A stretch of DNA of 60,721 nt from Cyanobacteriota bacterium (GCA_026389265.1 JAPLIE010000067.1:1-60721), one strand, 5' to 3'. Counted from the stretch's first letter, positions 15,878-24,406 are shown. The notes: generated by a model not told the origin, from the sequence alone. Made by a program: numbers and translations.

Positions 15878-17074
15878 TCACACCCCCCTCGGCCACAGCA
15901 CGCCGGTGCTCGGCCGGCCGCTGCCGCCACCACTCCCCCCGCCCCCTTGGAGCTGTTTGGCATAGAAGGGGTGCTGCCGCACGCCTGCAGCGCCGAGTGC
16001 TGCCGTTGACCAGTCGATCAGGAAATCCGGCCCGACGGCTGGTCCCATCGCCACCGGGCCTGGGGTGAACAGCGGGCAGAAGCTCAGCCGATCCGGGATC
16101 GTGCTCCAGGGCAAGGAGCCGACCGTGTCCCAGCCCGCCCGTGGCTGCGTACCTGGTGGGTTCAGGTACCAGAGGTCAGTGGCGCCGCTGTAGGCCGCCG
16201 CCAGCTGGTAGAAGGTGCCGGCTCCACCGGGGTTGCTCACCCGGCCCAGGCGGCGCGGGTCCGAGAGCTGGTTGCTGCCCAACCAGAAGCAGTCCGGCAG
16301 CGCGATGCGTGGCTGGAGGATCCCCGGCGCGAAAACACCGCTGGTGGTGTTCGCATACAACCCGCAACCGCGGATCAGCTGCTGATCGTTGCCAGTGGGC
16401 GGCAGGGGAATGATTGAGGCCGCCACCAGGGTGTTGTTGCTCCAGGTGTAGCTGTTCTGCGAATAAAACATGCCGGTGTAGGAGTTGGAGCGATTGAGAA
16501 CCACACTCCAACCGCTCACCGCCGGCGAGCGAAATAACAGCAGGGTGTGATTCTGCGTGTTGATGTCGGTCCCGATCGGCGCAATCGTGTAGCAGAAGAA
16601 CTCACGGCCCGGCGTCGTATCGGCCTGAATCAGCAGAAAGCCAGCCAGATCCCAGGACGGTGTGCCATCGGAGGCGTAATGCGACAGGCCGGCATTGACG
16701 CTGAAGAGGGTCGCCGAGAAGCTGCCGTAGCCGCCGTTGCTGCTGTCGTTGGTGTAGGCGCTCTCGAGGCCCAGTTGCAGGCGGGCGGAGCTGCTGCTGG
16801 AGTTGTAGCCCTGAACCTTGGAGCTGTTGGAGAAGCTGAGCAGCACCGGCGTCTGGGGATGGCCTAGCCGCCAGACGTAGCCGTAGGTGATGGAGCCTGT
16901 CGCGGCGCTGTGATCCTTGATGAGCGACAGCGGCACCAGGGCATTGGCCGGTGTGGCATTCACCTCCGCCGAGAAGGCCGTGAAGGCTTCCGCGAGCTTG
17001 AGGCCCGGATCAGTGGGCAGCTTGCTGGTCCAGTTCCAGAGCGGCCATTGCAGGGCGGAGCAGGTGAGTGGCAT
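15878..17074 (-). CDS. Fibre-like structural protein, 398 aa
   Basis: Last gene of the capsid operon. ATG 17074 lies 4 nt past the stop of the upstream gene; the longer frame to 17167 overlaps that gene and looks non-coding. The paralogue in the remnant (6369) shares GYVWRLGHP-type and SNGGYG motifs, TTPGREFF and the Gly-rich end finishing VLWPRGV. The protein is rich in Ser, Asn, Gly and aromatic residues with no membrane segment, as in tail or receptor-binding proteins. It also resembles the preceding 289-aa protein (GREFFCY against GQEFFCF), so the two may be tandem duplicates. Role inferred from context. Confidence 0.65.
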   Translation of the reverse strand: MPLTCSALQWPLWNWTSKLPTDPGLKLAEAFTAFSAEVNATPANALVPLSLIKDHSAATGSITYGYVWRLGHPQTPVLLSFSNSSKVQGYNSSSSSARLQLGLESAYTNDSSNGGYGSFSATLFSVNAGLSHYASDGTPSWDLAGFLLIQADTTPGREFFCYTIAPIGTDINTQNHTLLLFRSPAVSGWSVVLNRSNSYTGMFYSQNSYTWSNNTLVAASIIPLPPTGNDQQLIRGCGLYANTTSGVFAPGILQPRIALPDCFWLGSNQLSDPRRLGRVSNPGGAGTFYQLAAAYSGATDLWYLNPPGTQPRAGWDTVGSLPWSTIPDRLSFCPLFTPGPVAMGPAVGPDFLIDWSTAALGAAGVRQHPFYAKQLQGGGGSGGGSGRPSTGVLWPRGV

Positions 17075-17078
17075 CGGT

Positions 17079-17948
17079 TCAGGTGGTTGGGTCCTTGAGC
17101 TGCACCACCAGGCGGGCGCCGCCGAGCTGAAGCCACTCGCTGCCATCGGCAGGCTTGATGTAGCCAAAGCTCGTGAAGGTGCGGTTGTAGAGCGCCAGGT
17201 CCGCCGGCAACGCCACCGGGTCCCACCACTGCACCGGCGGCAGTGGCTGCTGGTAGAAGACCGTCGGTGTGATCGGCACCCATTGGGCCGGGCGCACCAG
17301 CATCAGTGGCGTCGCTGATGAGAAGAAGTCAGCGCGGAAGACGGTGGAGAGCAGCACCTGGGGCCGCGCCTGGTTCCAGGCCACCGTGGCGATCACACCG
17401 GCCATGTCGGTGAGCGAGAGGTGCCACTGGCCTGAGACCACGTCCTTGGCGATCAGCAGCGCCACCGCCTGACGGTTGGAGAAGGAGTGCTGAGAGAAGG
17501 CAAAGCAGAAGAACTCCTGGCCTGCCGCCAGGGAGGAGGCCACCACCGCCCCCAGCGGCAGCGGTTGAGATCCAAGGGTGATCAGGGAACTCGTGGTGCC
17601 AACCCCGCCGGTGAGGCTGCCGTGGCCACCGAGGGCCGAGCCTGGCGAGAAGCCTGCTGCCAGGCCGGCGTGGGTGGTCACAGCGCCCGTGGTCAGATTT
17701 GCCACCCACTGGCTGATCAGCTCCACCGGCTGGCCGCCGCTGAGCGCCGCCAGGCGTGCCTTGATCGTCCAGCCGCAAAAGCCCGGCGCCCCGTCGGGGC
17801 CGGTGAGCAGGCTCAGCAGTTGGGTCGGGTTCTGTCCGTTGGCAGCCGTGATCCAGGCCATCAGCAGGGCATCGACCTCGCCAAACAGGCCCGGTAGCGC
17901 AAAGCCCTGGTCCCCCCGGCGGCTGAGATCGGTGATCGTCGCCGCCAT
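17079..17948 (-). CDS. Probable structural protein, 289 aa
   Basis: ATG 17948 overlaps the stop of the upstream gene (TGATG arrangement), and the next start follows after 4 nt, so it is tightly packed in the operon. The product has GGHGS, GQEFFCFAF and a strand-rich body, similar in layout to the following protein. Its C terminus contains YIKPADGSEWLQLGGARLVV. No named family is recognised. Its place between a collagen-like fibre and another fibre-like gene suggests a virion surface or adsorption component. Confidence 0.55.
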   Translation of the reverse strand: MAATITDLSRRGDQGFALPGLFGEVDALLMAWITAANGQNPTQLLSLLTGPDGAPGFCGWTIKARLAALSGGQPVELISQWVANLTTGAVTTHAGLAAGFSPGSALGGHGSLTGGVGTTSSLITLGSQPLPLGAVVASSLAAGQEFFCFAFSQHSFSNRQAVALLIAKDVVSGQWHLSLTDMAGVIATVAWNQARPQVLLSTVFRADFFSSATPLMLVRPAQWVPITPTVFYQQPLPPVQWWDPVALPADLALYNRTFTSFGYIKPADGSEWLQLGGARLVVQLKDPTT

Positions 17949-18373
17949 CAGCCCCCCACCGAATCGTTGAGCACCAGGGCCAGCACGCCCAAGCTGGCCG
18001 TGTGGGCGCCGCTCACCTCGGTGCGCAACCGCGCCCAGAGCCGCTGCTGTAAGGGGGTCTCGCCGTTGCTGTAGCTGCTGCCGGGCGCAAGTTTGAGCAG
18101 CGGTGTTTCAGCCGAGAAGCGCAGATCGAGCAACACACCGGCCGAGAGCGGTGGGTCCTCCTCGATCGGCCTGGCCGCATCGGCTACCCGCGCCGCCGTG
18201 GAGTCGTAGAAGCTCACCCAGGCCGCCACCGAGCAGCTCACCTCCAGAAAAAGGCCGTCGACACCAAGGGCCGCAAAGCTCAGATCCACCACCGACGGAC
18301 CATTCAGCGGGCCAGTGGTCTGCTGCTCAAGGGCCCGCCGGGGCGTGTCAATCCTCGGAACCCAGCTGGGCAT
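17948..18373 (-). CDS. Small structural-type protein, 141 aa
   Basis: It overlaps its neighbours by one base on each side (TGATG), showing translational coupling. The sequence is strand-rich (VVDLSFAALGVDGLFLEV, then WVSFYDS and VLLDLRFS) with a late helix. Its pattern is similar to the 141-aa protein at 22947 (FERTRVSAEIVRLSV, then FFFARATL), so they may be distant paralogues. Function unknown; it could be a fibre base, chaperone or decoration protein. Confidence 0.55.
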   Translation of the reverse strand: MPSWVPRIDTPRRALEQQTTGPLNGPSVVDLSFAALGVDGLFLEVSCSVAAWVSFYDSTAARVADAARPIEEDPPLSAGVLLDLRFSAETPLLKLAPGSSYSNGETPLQQRLWARLRTEVSGAHTASLGVLALVLNDSVGG

Positions 18374-19635
18374 CAGGGGATCACCTGGATCTTGCGGATC
18401 GCCCGCACCGTCTGGGGAAACGTCTTGCCCAGCGGTTCCCAGTTGCCATAGAACCAGTCCTGCACCTGGTGGGTGGTGGCCGAGTCCTGGGTGGAGGTGC
18501 CCATCCCACCTGCAAAGAACTCCTGGGCACCGCCGATCGCAAATAACGGGAAGGCGGTCTGAGCTGGAGACGAGAAGGTGTAGTTGGCGCTGGCCGGCAC
18601 CGCATAGGGGTTGGCGCCGTGGGTGGTCACGTTGCCCTCACTGCCGTCCGGCTTGAAGCGCCGGTAGAGGATCTCCAGCTCGAACAGCGCCGGGATGTAC
18701 CAATCCGAGAAGGTCGCGATCGAGAGCCCCCGCGCCCATTGCGTCGCCGGGTGGGCGGCGTCGTTGGCGGCGTTGCTGTTCGCCCAGCCATCGAAGGTGC
18801 TCGATGCCCCGGTCGTTGCTGTGTTGCTGGTCTTGCAGGCCCGGCTGCTCTGGCCGCTGGCCTTGGGGGAAATGATCAGGGCGTGGGTGGCCACGCCGTT
18901 CATGCTCTGGGAGATCAGCCCGCCGTAATAGCCACCCTCGTAGGCGGCACCGATCGCCGGCAGGCTGGCTACAGGAGTGCCGCTGGCCGCGACGTTCAGC
19001 TTGTAGACGTCGCCGTTGCTTTGATCGAGGTAGAGGTCCCCCGTGACCTGGCCGGGGATCGAGGCCGGCGGTGGGCCGCTGCCCACAAACCAGCCCGTGC
19101 CACGCACGCCCTGGGCTCCAGCACCGCCGGTGGCACCAATCGGGCCTTGAATCCCCTGCGGTCCGGCAGCGCCGGTGCTGCCGGCCGGTCCGGTTGGTCC
19201 GGTGGGGCCAGCTGGGCCCACGGCGCCGGTCGGTCCAGCAGGGCCCGCGGGGCCTGAGATCGGCCCGGCGTTCACCCAGTTGCTGCCGGCTGCGTTCCAG
19301 CTGTAGAGGCTGTCGTTCTCGTCCTGGACGATGTAGGCGTCCCCCTGCTGGCGGTTGCTGGTGGGCAACGCCGAGAAGGTGGCAACACTGCCCTTGAGGT
19401 TGATGCCGGTGCCGGCGGTGCCCTGGGGTCCAGCCGGCCCCTGGGGTCCTGCCGCCCCGGTGCTGCCGGCTGGGCCGGTGGTTCCCGCTGGCCCCTGGCT
19501 GCCGGCCGGGCCGGCTGGGCCCTGCGGCCCGCTGTTGCCTTGTGGGCCGGTCGGTCCGGTGCCGCCAGCAGGACCTGTGGGTCCAGGCACACCCTGCGGT
19601 CCACGGATCGAGCCGGTGTTCGCCCAGAAGGTCAT
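18373..19635 (-). CDS. Collagen-like tail-fibre protein, 420 aa
   Basis: Residues about 12-80 and 130-175 are Gly-X-Y triplets (GPTGPAG and similar), interrupted by a folded insert (about 82-130) with the GDAYIV pattern. A GDLYLD module follows (WFVGSGPPP, then [15 protein letters not shown]), and a C-terminal domain of about 200 residues with Trp/Tyr-rich motifs like the DUF1566/Lcl type ([14 protein letters not shown]). The last part is typical of phage receptor-binding tips. ATG 19635 has 26 nt between it and a TGGCAATAG motif. Collagen repeats give trimeric rods; the tip probably contacts the host or another cell. Confidence 0.8.
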   Translation of the reverse strand: MTFWANTGSIRGPQGVPGPTGPAGGTGPTGPQGNSGPQGPAGPAGSQGPAGTTGPAGSTGAAGPQGPAGPQGTAGTGINLKGSVATFSALPTSNRQQGDAYIVQDENDSLYSWNAAGSNWVNAGPISGPAGPAGPTGAVGPAGPTGPTGPAGSTGAAGPQGIQGPIGATGGAGAQGVRGTGWFVGSGPPPASIPGQVTGDLYLDQSNGDVYKLNVAASGTPVASLPAIGAAYEGGYYGGLISQSMNGVATHALIISPKASGQSSRACKTSNTATTGASSTFDGWANSNAANDAAHPATQWARGLSIATFSDWYIPALFELEILYRRFKPDGSEGNVTTHGANPYAVPASANYTFSSPAQTAFPLFAIGGAQEFFAGGMGTSTQDSATTHQVQDWFYGNWEPLGKTFPQTVRAIRKIQVIP

Positions 19636-19660
19636 CGACTCAGCAGGCCGTTCTCACGTC

Positions 19661-19669
19661 CTATTGCCA
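19661..19669 (-). promoter_or_regulatory. TGGCAATAG motif, copy 1
   Basis: Read on the minus strand TGGCAATAG lies 25 nt before the start of the collagen-like fibre gene, in one of the few real gaps of this operon. Two more copies lie at 21159-21167 and 24355-24363. It could be a -10-type element. Confidence 0.5.
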
Positions 19670-19686
19670 CATCGGGGCCCTGACCC

Positions 19687-19932
19687 TCAGGCCAGCATCC
19701 AGGCAGTGCCACTCCAGAAGCGAATCGGCCTCAGGATCCAGGCGCTGCCGGTCCAGACCTTGGCGGTGATCGGCTGGAAGCCCCGATCGATGCCGAGGTA
19801 GGTCATCACGGCGCCGGGGCTGGCTGTCCTCACCCCGAAGAACTCCTCGGTGACGATCCGCCCCGCCGGTCCCTGGTCCCAGTTGTCCTGGCCGCCGTCG
19901 AACGGCCCGATCGGGTCCTGGCGTCTGCGCAT
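19687..19932 (-). CDS. Small tail-fibre-like protein, 81 aa
   Basis: ATG 19932 lies 3 nt past the stop of the upstream gene. The C-terminal half has a repeated Trp pattern ([21 protein letters not shown]), the short strand repeat often seen in phage fibre or fibre-accessory proteins. No signal or membrane segment. Preferred over the overlapping frame 19661-19939, whose product is Arg/Pro-rich antisense-type sequence. Confidence 0.6.
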   Translation of the reverse strand: MRRRQDPIGPFDGGQDNWDQGPAGRIVTEEFFGVRTASPGAVMTYLGIDRGFQPITAKVWTGSAWILRPIRFWSGTAWMLA

Positions 19933-19935
19933 CGC

Positions 19936-20754
19936 TCAACCCACCGCCAGCTTGAGCAGGCCCCGCACCGCGCCGGTGGTGGTGGTCGAGCAGAACATCA
20001 GCAGCGCCAGGCAGGCGTCATTAGGCACCACCGGCAGACCCAGGCCAGCCCAATCACGGATCTCGCTCTTGTTGGCCACCATCGTCGTGGTGCCGGTCAA
20101 AAAGCGAGTGGCCGTCACCCCGAAAGCCCCGGCTGTGCCGGTGGTGGCGCTCAGCAGGACACTGTTGACCTGCTTGATCCCCGTCTTGCCCGCAGCAGGC
20201 AGGATCGGGTACAGACCCGAGGCGCGGCTGGTGGCAACCAGGGCGATCACCACATCCCCTGTGGTGTCATCGGCATAGGTCACGTTCACCGTGGCGTTCA
20301 CGCCCGTGACGCCGGTGTCCGTGTACCACTCGAGCCACCAGCAGAGCTCAGAGAGATCCACCGGCCCGATCCGATCGGCGGAAACGCCGGTGAGGGTGAG
20401 GGGCAGGTTGGTGGTCTGCACCGTCGGCGAGGCCACGGTGCCCGAGAGGCCGCCCTGGTGGCAGAGCCGGTCGTGGACGCTGAGGTTGGTGGCGCTGTTG
20501 GCCGTCACCAGATCCAGCCAGGCCAGGTAGTTCGCCGCAGGCGGTGTCTGGTTCGTGAGCGGCAACGCTCCGGTCGTGGCCCGGCTGCAGACCGCCGCCG
20601 TGGTCGGAACGGCGCCCTGGCCCGGCTGACCCGTCGCCCGCCAGAGCGAGTAGAAGCGCCCGGCCACGGCGTTGGTGAGGCTCGCCTTGTCGATCAGCGC
20701 ATTGCGCGAGAGCGTCAGGGCTGCAATCAGCTGGTCGCGGCTCGTGATCGCCAT
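19936..20754 (-). CDS. Probable structural protein, 272 aa
   Basis: The start is ATG 20754, sharing its A with the stop of the collagen-like gene upstream (TGATG). The longer frame to 20898 overlaps that gene and is not used. The product begins with a helix ([20 protein letters not shown]) and continues as a Thr/Ala-rich strand protein with no recognised family. The N-terminal helix followed by a beta body fits a virion protein with an attachment helix. Position in the operon is the main evidence for role. Confidence 0.6.
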   Translation of the reverse strand: MAITSRDQLIAALTLSRNALIDKASLTNAVAGRFYSLWRATGQPGQGAVPTTAAVCSRATTGALPLTNQTPPAANYLAWLDLVTANSATNLSVHDRLCHQGGLSGTVASPTVQTTNLPLTLTGVSADRIGPVDLSELCWWLEWYTDTGVTGVNATVNVTYADDTTGDVVIALVATSRASGLYPILPAAGKTGIKQVNSVLLSATTGTAGAFGVTATRFLTGTTTMVANKSEIRDWAGLGLPVVPNDACLALLMFCSTTTTGAVRGLLKLAVG

Positions 20755-21134
20755 CAGTTCGTGTCCACCCAGAGGTCGTTGACCTGGGGGCTGGCCGGTG
20801 CCGTTGGTCCCACGGTCAGCCTTGAGGCGTTGAGCTTGAGGTTGAGCGCTTCCTGCAGGTCGGCTTGCGTGCTCAAGCTGCCGGTGATGCCACCCCACAC
20901 GCTCGGCCCGGCTGGGCCAGCTGGCCCCTGGCTACCGGTGGCTCCAACTGGACCTGTCGCCCCCGTCGGACCCGTTGCTCCGGTGGGCCCAGCGGGTCCG
21001 GTGCTGCCGGCGGTGCCGGGCACGCCTTGGGGGCCCTGGACGCCGGCTGGGCCCTGGCTACCCGCCGGGCCAGCAGCTCCCGCTGGTCCTTCCGGCCCCC
21101 GCAGCGACAGCCCGAGGGCGCCCCAAGACGTCAT
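20754..21134 (-). CDS. Short collagen-like fibre protein, 126 aa
   Basis: Residues about 12-78 are Gly-X-Y triplets; the last 48 residues contain a helix ([16 protein letters not shown]) and a short NDLWVDTN ending that resembles a cut-down GDLYLD module. ATG 21134 follows a 57-bp gap holding a TGGCAATAG motif. It is probably a trimeric rod paired with the longer collagen-like fibre. Repeat number in such genes varies easily by slippage. Confidence 0.75.
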   Translation of the reverse strand: MTSWGALGLSLRGPEGPAGAAGPAGSQGPAGVQGPQGVPGTAGSTGPAGPTGATGPTGATGPVGATGSQGPAGPAGPSVWGGITGSLSTQADLQEALNLKLNASRLTVGPTAPASPQVNDLWVDTN

Positions 21135-21158
21135 CCACTCCCCAGCGGTTCACCCCAG

Positions 21159-21167
21159 CTATTGCCA
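21159..21167 (-). promoter_or_regulatory. TGGCAATAG motif, copy 2
   Basis: This copy lies 24 nt before the short collagen-like gene, in the 57-bp gap after the 258-aa gene. Flanks shared with copy 1 are GTGGCAATAG and a following Gs-and-T stretch. Confidence 0.5.
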
Positions 21168-21190
21168 CCGGCGCTGGCCGGGGCTTGGCC

Positions 21191-21967
21191 TCAGACGATC
21201 AGCTCGAACACCTGGCCGTTCGTCCGGTTGAGGTACAGATCGCCCGGTGCCGGCGGCGGGTTGAGCCCCTCGCTCGGTGGTGGCCCATCGCCCGCATACC
21301 AGCGGGTGCCGCGGCTGGCCGCACCAGAGCCGTTCATCACCACCAGCGACGGCTTGCCATCCACCGGCGATGGCAGCAGCGCCAAGCCGCCCTGGGGGTG
21401 CAGGCGCAGCCGCCACACCTCGGCGCGGCTGCCGTTGTAGGCCAGCCCATCGAGGCCGTCGCTCGGCACCAGCGGCTCCACCCCGGCCAGGCTGCTCGCT
21501 CCACCAGTTGGGGAGCTCGGGATCATGTTCGGCGGCAGGGGGCAGCCCAACAGCGCCACCGGCAACGTGGCGATGTTCATCCCCATCGTCACCGTCACGC
21601 TCAGGTCCAGCCGCTGCCCGTAGACGTGCCGCACCTTGGGCACATCGGGTCGGTAGGGCGTCCAGGGCACGGTTTCGCTTGTGCCATCACCCCAGTCCAC
21701 CTGAAAATCCTGGGCCGGCAGCCCCAGCGGGTTCACCGCCAGCTCGATCGGCGCGGAACCGAGCGGATCATTCCAGCGGCTCGGCGCCGGCATCCAGAAC
21801 AGCTCCAGCGGCAGGGCCGGCACCGGCCCCAGCCGGAAGCTCAGCTCCAGCCAGCGCGGTGCTTCATGGACCAGCACCCATTCCTCGCCGCCCGGGCAGC
21901 CCACCGGCGGGATGATCCGCACCCGCCCGTTGGTGGGATCAGAGCCAGTGGGCAGCGGGTAAGGCAT
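21191..21967 (-). CDS. Structural-type protein with PKD-like and GDLYL modules, 258 aa
   Basis: ATG 21967. Residues about 80-130 have a PKD-like pattern (FQVDWGDGTSETVPW, then VRHVYG). The C terminus carries WYAGDGPPP...GDLYLNRTNGQVFEL, the same module found inside the collagen-like protein at 18373. The N-terminal third is a strand-rich unknown. The sharing of one terminal module by two proteins of this operon suggests exchange of fibre parts. Likely a fibre or surface adhesin of the particle. Confidence 0.65.
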   Translation of the reverse strand: MPYPLPTGSDPTNGRVRIIPPVGCPGGEEWVLVHEAPRWLELSFRLGPVPALPLELFWMPAPSRWNDPLGSAPIELAVNPLGLPAQDFQVDWGDGTSETVPWTPYRPDVPKVRHVYGQRLDLSVTVTMGMNIATLPVALLGCPLPPNMIPSSPTGGASSLAGVEPLVPSDGLDGLAYNGSRAEVWRLRLHPQGGLALLPSPVDGKPSLVVMNGSGAASRGTRWYAGDGPPPSEGLNPPPAPGDLYLNRTNGQVFELIV

Positions 21968-21982
21968 GGGGGTGCTGCGGGA

Positions 21983-22942
21983 TCAGCGCAGCAGATCCAG
22001 CGGCAGGGCCGGCTCCTGGTCATCTGCCAGAGGCTCATCAAGCTCAGCGATCGGGGCCGCGCTCACCGGACCCTTGGCTTCCAGCAGCTCGGCCTCGGCC
22101 ACCAGCTCCGCCTTGGTCATTCCCGGATCCAGCGCCACGCCGTAGTGACGCTCCACCTCGGCGATGATCTGCGCCTTGGTCATTGCGGCGTAATCGGGCA
22201 GGTTCTCAGCAGTCGCCGCCAGGGTCGACTCAGGACTGGACGGCGCAGGCCTCTCGTGGAGCATGATCGGGAACCAAGGTCCCGTCCCCACCGAGTTGGC
22301 CACGGCGATCAAGCAGTCCTCAGCGGCCAGGACCTTGCCGGTGGTCAGGGAGAACACCAGCTCCGTCAGGCTGGACACCTTGACCGCAGAAGCCGTGGCG
22401 AGCGAGGGAGGCTGAACCACCACCGTGCTCCCGGGCTCAAAGTTCGAGCCAACCAGTTGCACCTCCTGACCCGGTGCCTCCACTCCGATCGTGTAGGGAC
22501 CACCTTTCACCGCCGTGATCACACCCAGCCCCTCGCTGGGATCAATCGGTGGTTCACCGTCCTCCCCATCGGCACCCGGAAGGCTGGGAGCGTGCGCCTG
22601 CCAGCCCAGGGCCTGCCAACCGTCCATGTGACAGGGGAAGCAGTAGCGGGTCTCACTGCCACGGGTGATCCGGATCATCCCCTCGGGGGGGACATCCAGC
22701 CTCGGCATCGCATCGGTGAGTGGCATCGACATCGTCGGATCAGAGGGGCGGACGCGATCAGAGGGTTCATCGGGCAACGGATCAAGCGGCGGCGCCGTCG
22801 GCACCGTCGGATCCGAGCCCTGCGTCAGTGGTTGAGGCGGCGCCCAGGGGGAGCCGGGCACCGTGGGGCGCACGACGGGATTGGCGAGCGCCGTCGCTTC
22901 GATCACGGAGCCATTGAGGTCGCCGGGGACGGGGTCGTTCAT
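21983..22942 (-). CDS. Probable structural protein with IPT-like and helical tail domains, 319 aa
   Basis: The start is ATG 22942, 4 nt after the upstream stop; the frame to 22975 overlaps that gene. A Pro-rich N-terminal third is followed by an IPT/Ig-like segment (about 155-240: VQLVGSNFEPGSTVVVQ, then LVFSLTTG and LIAVANSVG). The C-terminal stretch has two short repeats of the AMTKAQIIAEVERHYG / GMTKAELVAEAE type, resembling small SAP/HeH-like helical motifs seen in capsid-associated phage proteins. Near the capsid gene this could be a head-fibre or decoration protein. Confidence 0.55.
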   Translation of the reverse strand: MNDPVPGDLNGSVIEATALANPVVRPTVPGSPWAPPQPLTQGSDPTVPTAPPLDPLPDEPSDRVRPSDPTMSMPLTDAMPRLDVPPEGMIRITRGSETRYCFPCHMDGWQALGWQAHAPSLPGADGEDGEPPIDPSEGLGVITAVKGGPYTIGVEAPGQEVQLVGSNFEPGSTVVVQPPSLATASAVKVSSLTELVFSLTTGKVLAAEDCLIAVANSVGTGPWFPIMLHERPAPSSPESTLAATAENLPDYAAMTKAQIIAEVERHYGVALDPGMTKAELVAEAELLEAKGPVSAAPIAELDEPLADDQEPALPLDLLR

Positions 22943-22946
22943 CGGC

Positions 22947-23372
22947 TCAACCGTGGGTGAGGCTGACGTGGGCACCCGCCGGCGTCGATGGCGTCAGGGT
23001 CGCCCGCGCAAAGAAGAAGCAGGGATCGACCACGTTGGCCAGATCACCGGCGGCGGGCACCAAGGCATCGCCGCTGATCGTCGCCTCGATCTGGCCGCCA
23101 GCGGCGGGAACCGCCACGGTGGCGGCCGTCACCCAGGTGCCGGTGGTGCCGTCCTTGAGCAGCGGCGCCACCTGCAACACCGCCGTCACCGCAGCAGCGG
23201 CACCGGGATGGGAGAACAGCAGGGTGAAGTGCTCGACGGTGTCGAGCGGAACGCTCAGGCGCACGATCTCAGCGCTGACGCGGGTGCGCTCAAACGGGTC
23301 GGTGGCGCTGTAGTTGATCCAGCCCACCAGCGTGGTGACGGCATCGATGAGCTTGTTGCCAGAAGCGGTCAT
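22947..23372 (-). CDS. Small protein next to capsid, 141 aa
   Basis: ATG 23372, 48 bp after the capsid gene. The product begins with a helix (KLIDAVTTLVGWINY) and continues as strands (SAEIVRLSVPLDTVEHFTLLF, then CFFFARATL). It is in the position where phages often place a decoration, head-completion or adaptor protein. No family is recognised. Similar size and strand pattern to the 141-aa protein at 17948. Confidence 0.55.
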   Translation of the reverse strand: MTASGNKLIDAVTTLVGWINYSATDPFERTRVSAEIVRLSVPLDTVEHFTLLFSHPGAAAAVTAVLQVAPLLKDGTTGTWVTAATVAVPAAGGQIEATISGDALVPAAGDLANVVDPCFFFARATLTPSTPAGAHVSLTHG

Positions 23373-23420
23373 GGTCGTGTCCTCAGGGGAATCAGATCGA
23401 GCGGTGTGGCCTTCAGGGCC

Positions 23421-24320
23421 TCAGGTCAGAGCGGGGCCGATGTTGTAAAGCCGCCCGATCGCCTTCTGATCGCAGACGGCAAAGCCCACGTACCAATCGA
23501 CGCGGGTGCGGAACACAGGGGCGTCCTGCACTTCCCCGAAGTCCCGCACCGAGATGCCGTAGCGCCCCTCGAACGGTCCCTGCAGGCCGGTCATCTGCTC
23601 ATCGCCAAAGGCGCAGCAGTAGATCGAGGTGGTGCCGCCCGCTTCCCCGAAGCCGAGCACCTCGTTGCCGTTGGCGTCCTCCTCCAGGCAGAGGATCTCG
23701 GTGTCCTCGAACCAGTGGCGGCCGTCGATCACCTGATAGAGGTCACCCCCAGCGGCGCGGCAGGCGGAGCTGATCTGACGCCGACCCGCCTTGCTGGTGA
23801 GCAGCACCTTCTCGCTGCCATAGGCATTGACGGAGTCCACCAGGGCCTCCAGCCGGGTCAGCTTGACGCTGCCGGAGGTGTTGTCGACGGTCTGGGGACC
23901 ACCGGGGGTGAGCCGCTTGCTGAGGCCATTGAAGGCACGCGGGTCGAAGGCGGCATCGCCGTTGATCACGGCCGCCTCGAGGGTGAGCCGCATCGAGCGC
24001 ACCTTCTGCTCGGTCTGGCTGGCCCTGGCCTCCGGGCCGTTGAGGTCCACGATCGAGCGGTCCACATCGAGATCACCACCAAACAGGTGGACGAACTCGG
24101 TGTCGTTCTCGACGGCGCCGTAATCACGCCGATAGCCCTCGTTGACGGCACGGAAGCCGACGCGGGGCATTTTCTTCTCGACAGCGAACTTGAGAGCACC
24201 GCCAAGCAGGTTGCGGAAGGGCAGGCGGCTGATCAGTTGACCCTCGGTGAAGGTCTTGATCACGGCCAGGCGCTCAACCCGCGTCTCGTGTTTGGCAGCC
24301 TCGATCAGGGAGAGGCCCAT
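23421..24320 (-). CDS. Phage-type major capsid protein (HK97 fold likely)
   Basis: 299 aa from ATG 24320; the frame to 24368 adds 16 unlikely residues. Signature parts are an N-terminal helix (LSLIEAAKHETR), VIKTFTEGQLISRLPFRNL, the stretch LEAAVINGDAAFDPRAFNGL, a later YCCAFGDEQMTGLQ, and the ending FRTRVDWYVGFAVCDQKAIGRLYNI. This ending and the insertion after NGD are typical of major capsid proteins of siphovirus type that lack a long delta domain. It would build the shell. No portal, protease or terminase lies nearby, so packaging must rely on another phage or be lost. First gene of the minus-strand operon, behind a TGGCAATAG motif. Confidence 0.8.
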   Translation of the reverse strand: MGLSLIEAAKHETRVERLAVIKTFTEGQLISRLPFRNLLGGALKFAVEKKMPRVGFRAVNEGYRRDYGAVENDTEFVHLFGGDLDVDRSIVDLNGPEARASQTEQKVRSMRLTLEAAVINGDAAFDPRAFNGLSKRLTPGGPQTVDNTSGSVKLTRLEALVDSVNAYGSEKVLLTSKAGRRQISSACRAAGGDLYQVIDGRHWFEDTEILCLEEDANGNEVLGFGEAGGTTSIYCCAFGDEQMTGLQGPFEGRYGISVRDFGEVQDAPVFRTRVDWYVGFAVCDQKAIGRLYNIGPALT

Positions 24321-24354
24321 GCTTGCTCCGGGTGTACCCAGCAACGTCACCCAT

Positions 24355-24363
24355 CTATTGCCA
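24355..24363 (-). promoter_or_regulatory. TGGCAATAG motif, copy 3
   Basis: This copy lies 34 nt before the capsid start codon and is oriented towards it. It is the likeliest site to start transcription of the whole capsid operon if the motif is a promoter element. Confidence 0.5.
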
Positions 24364-24406
24364 GCCACAGAAAGGGTTGGGGGGGCTGGTCAGGCCCCGT
24401 CATGGT

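Noticed and set aside
18373-21134. Collagen-like Gly-X-Y tracts as a DNA tandem repeat or CRISPR
   Set aside because: The periodicity is the 9-bp codon triplet of Gly-X-Y in coding sequence, with no spacers or conserved repeat unit. No CRISPR array was seen anywhere in the window.
20975-22960. 661-aa plus-strand open frame
   Set aside because: Antisense to three packed minus-strand genes with overlapping starts and shared modules. Its product is Arg/His/Gly/Gln-rich without any fold-like pattern, typical of a shadow frame in GC-rich DNA.
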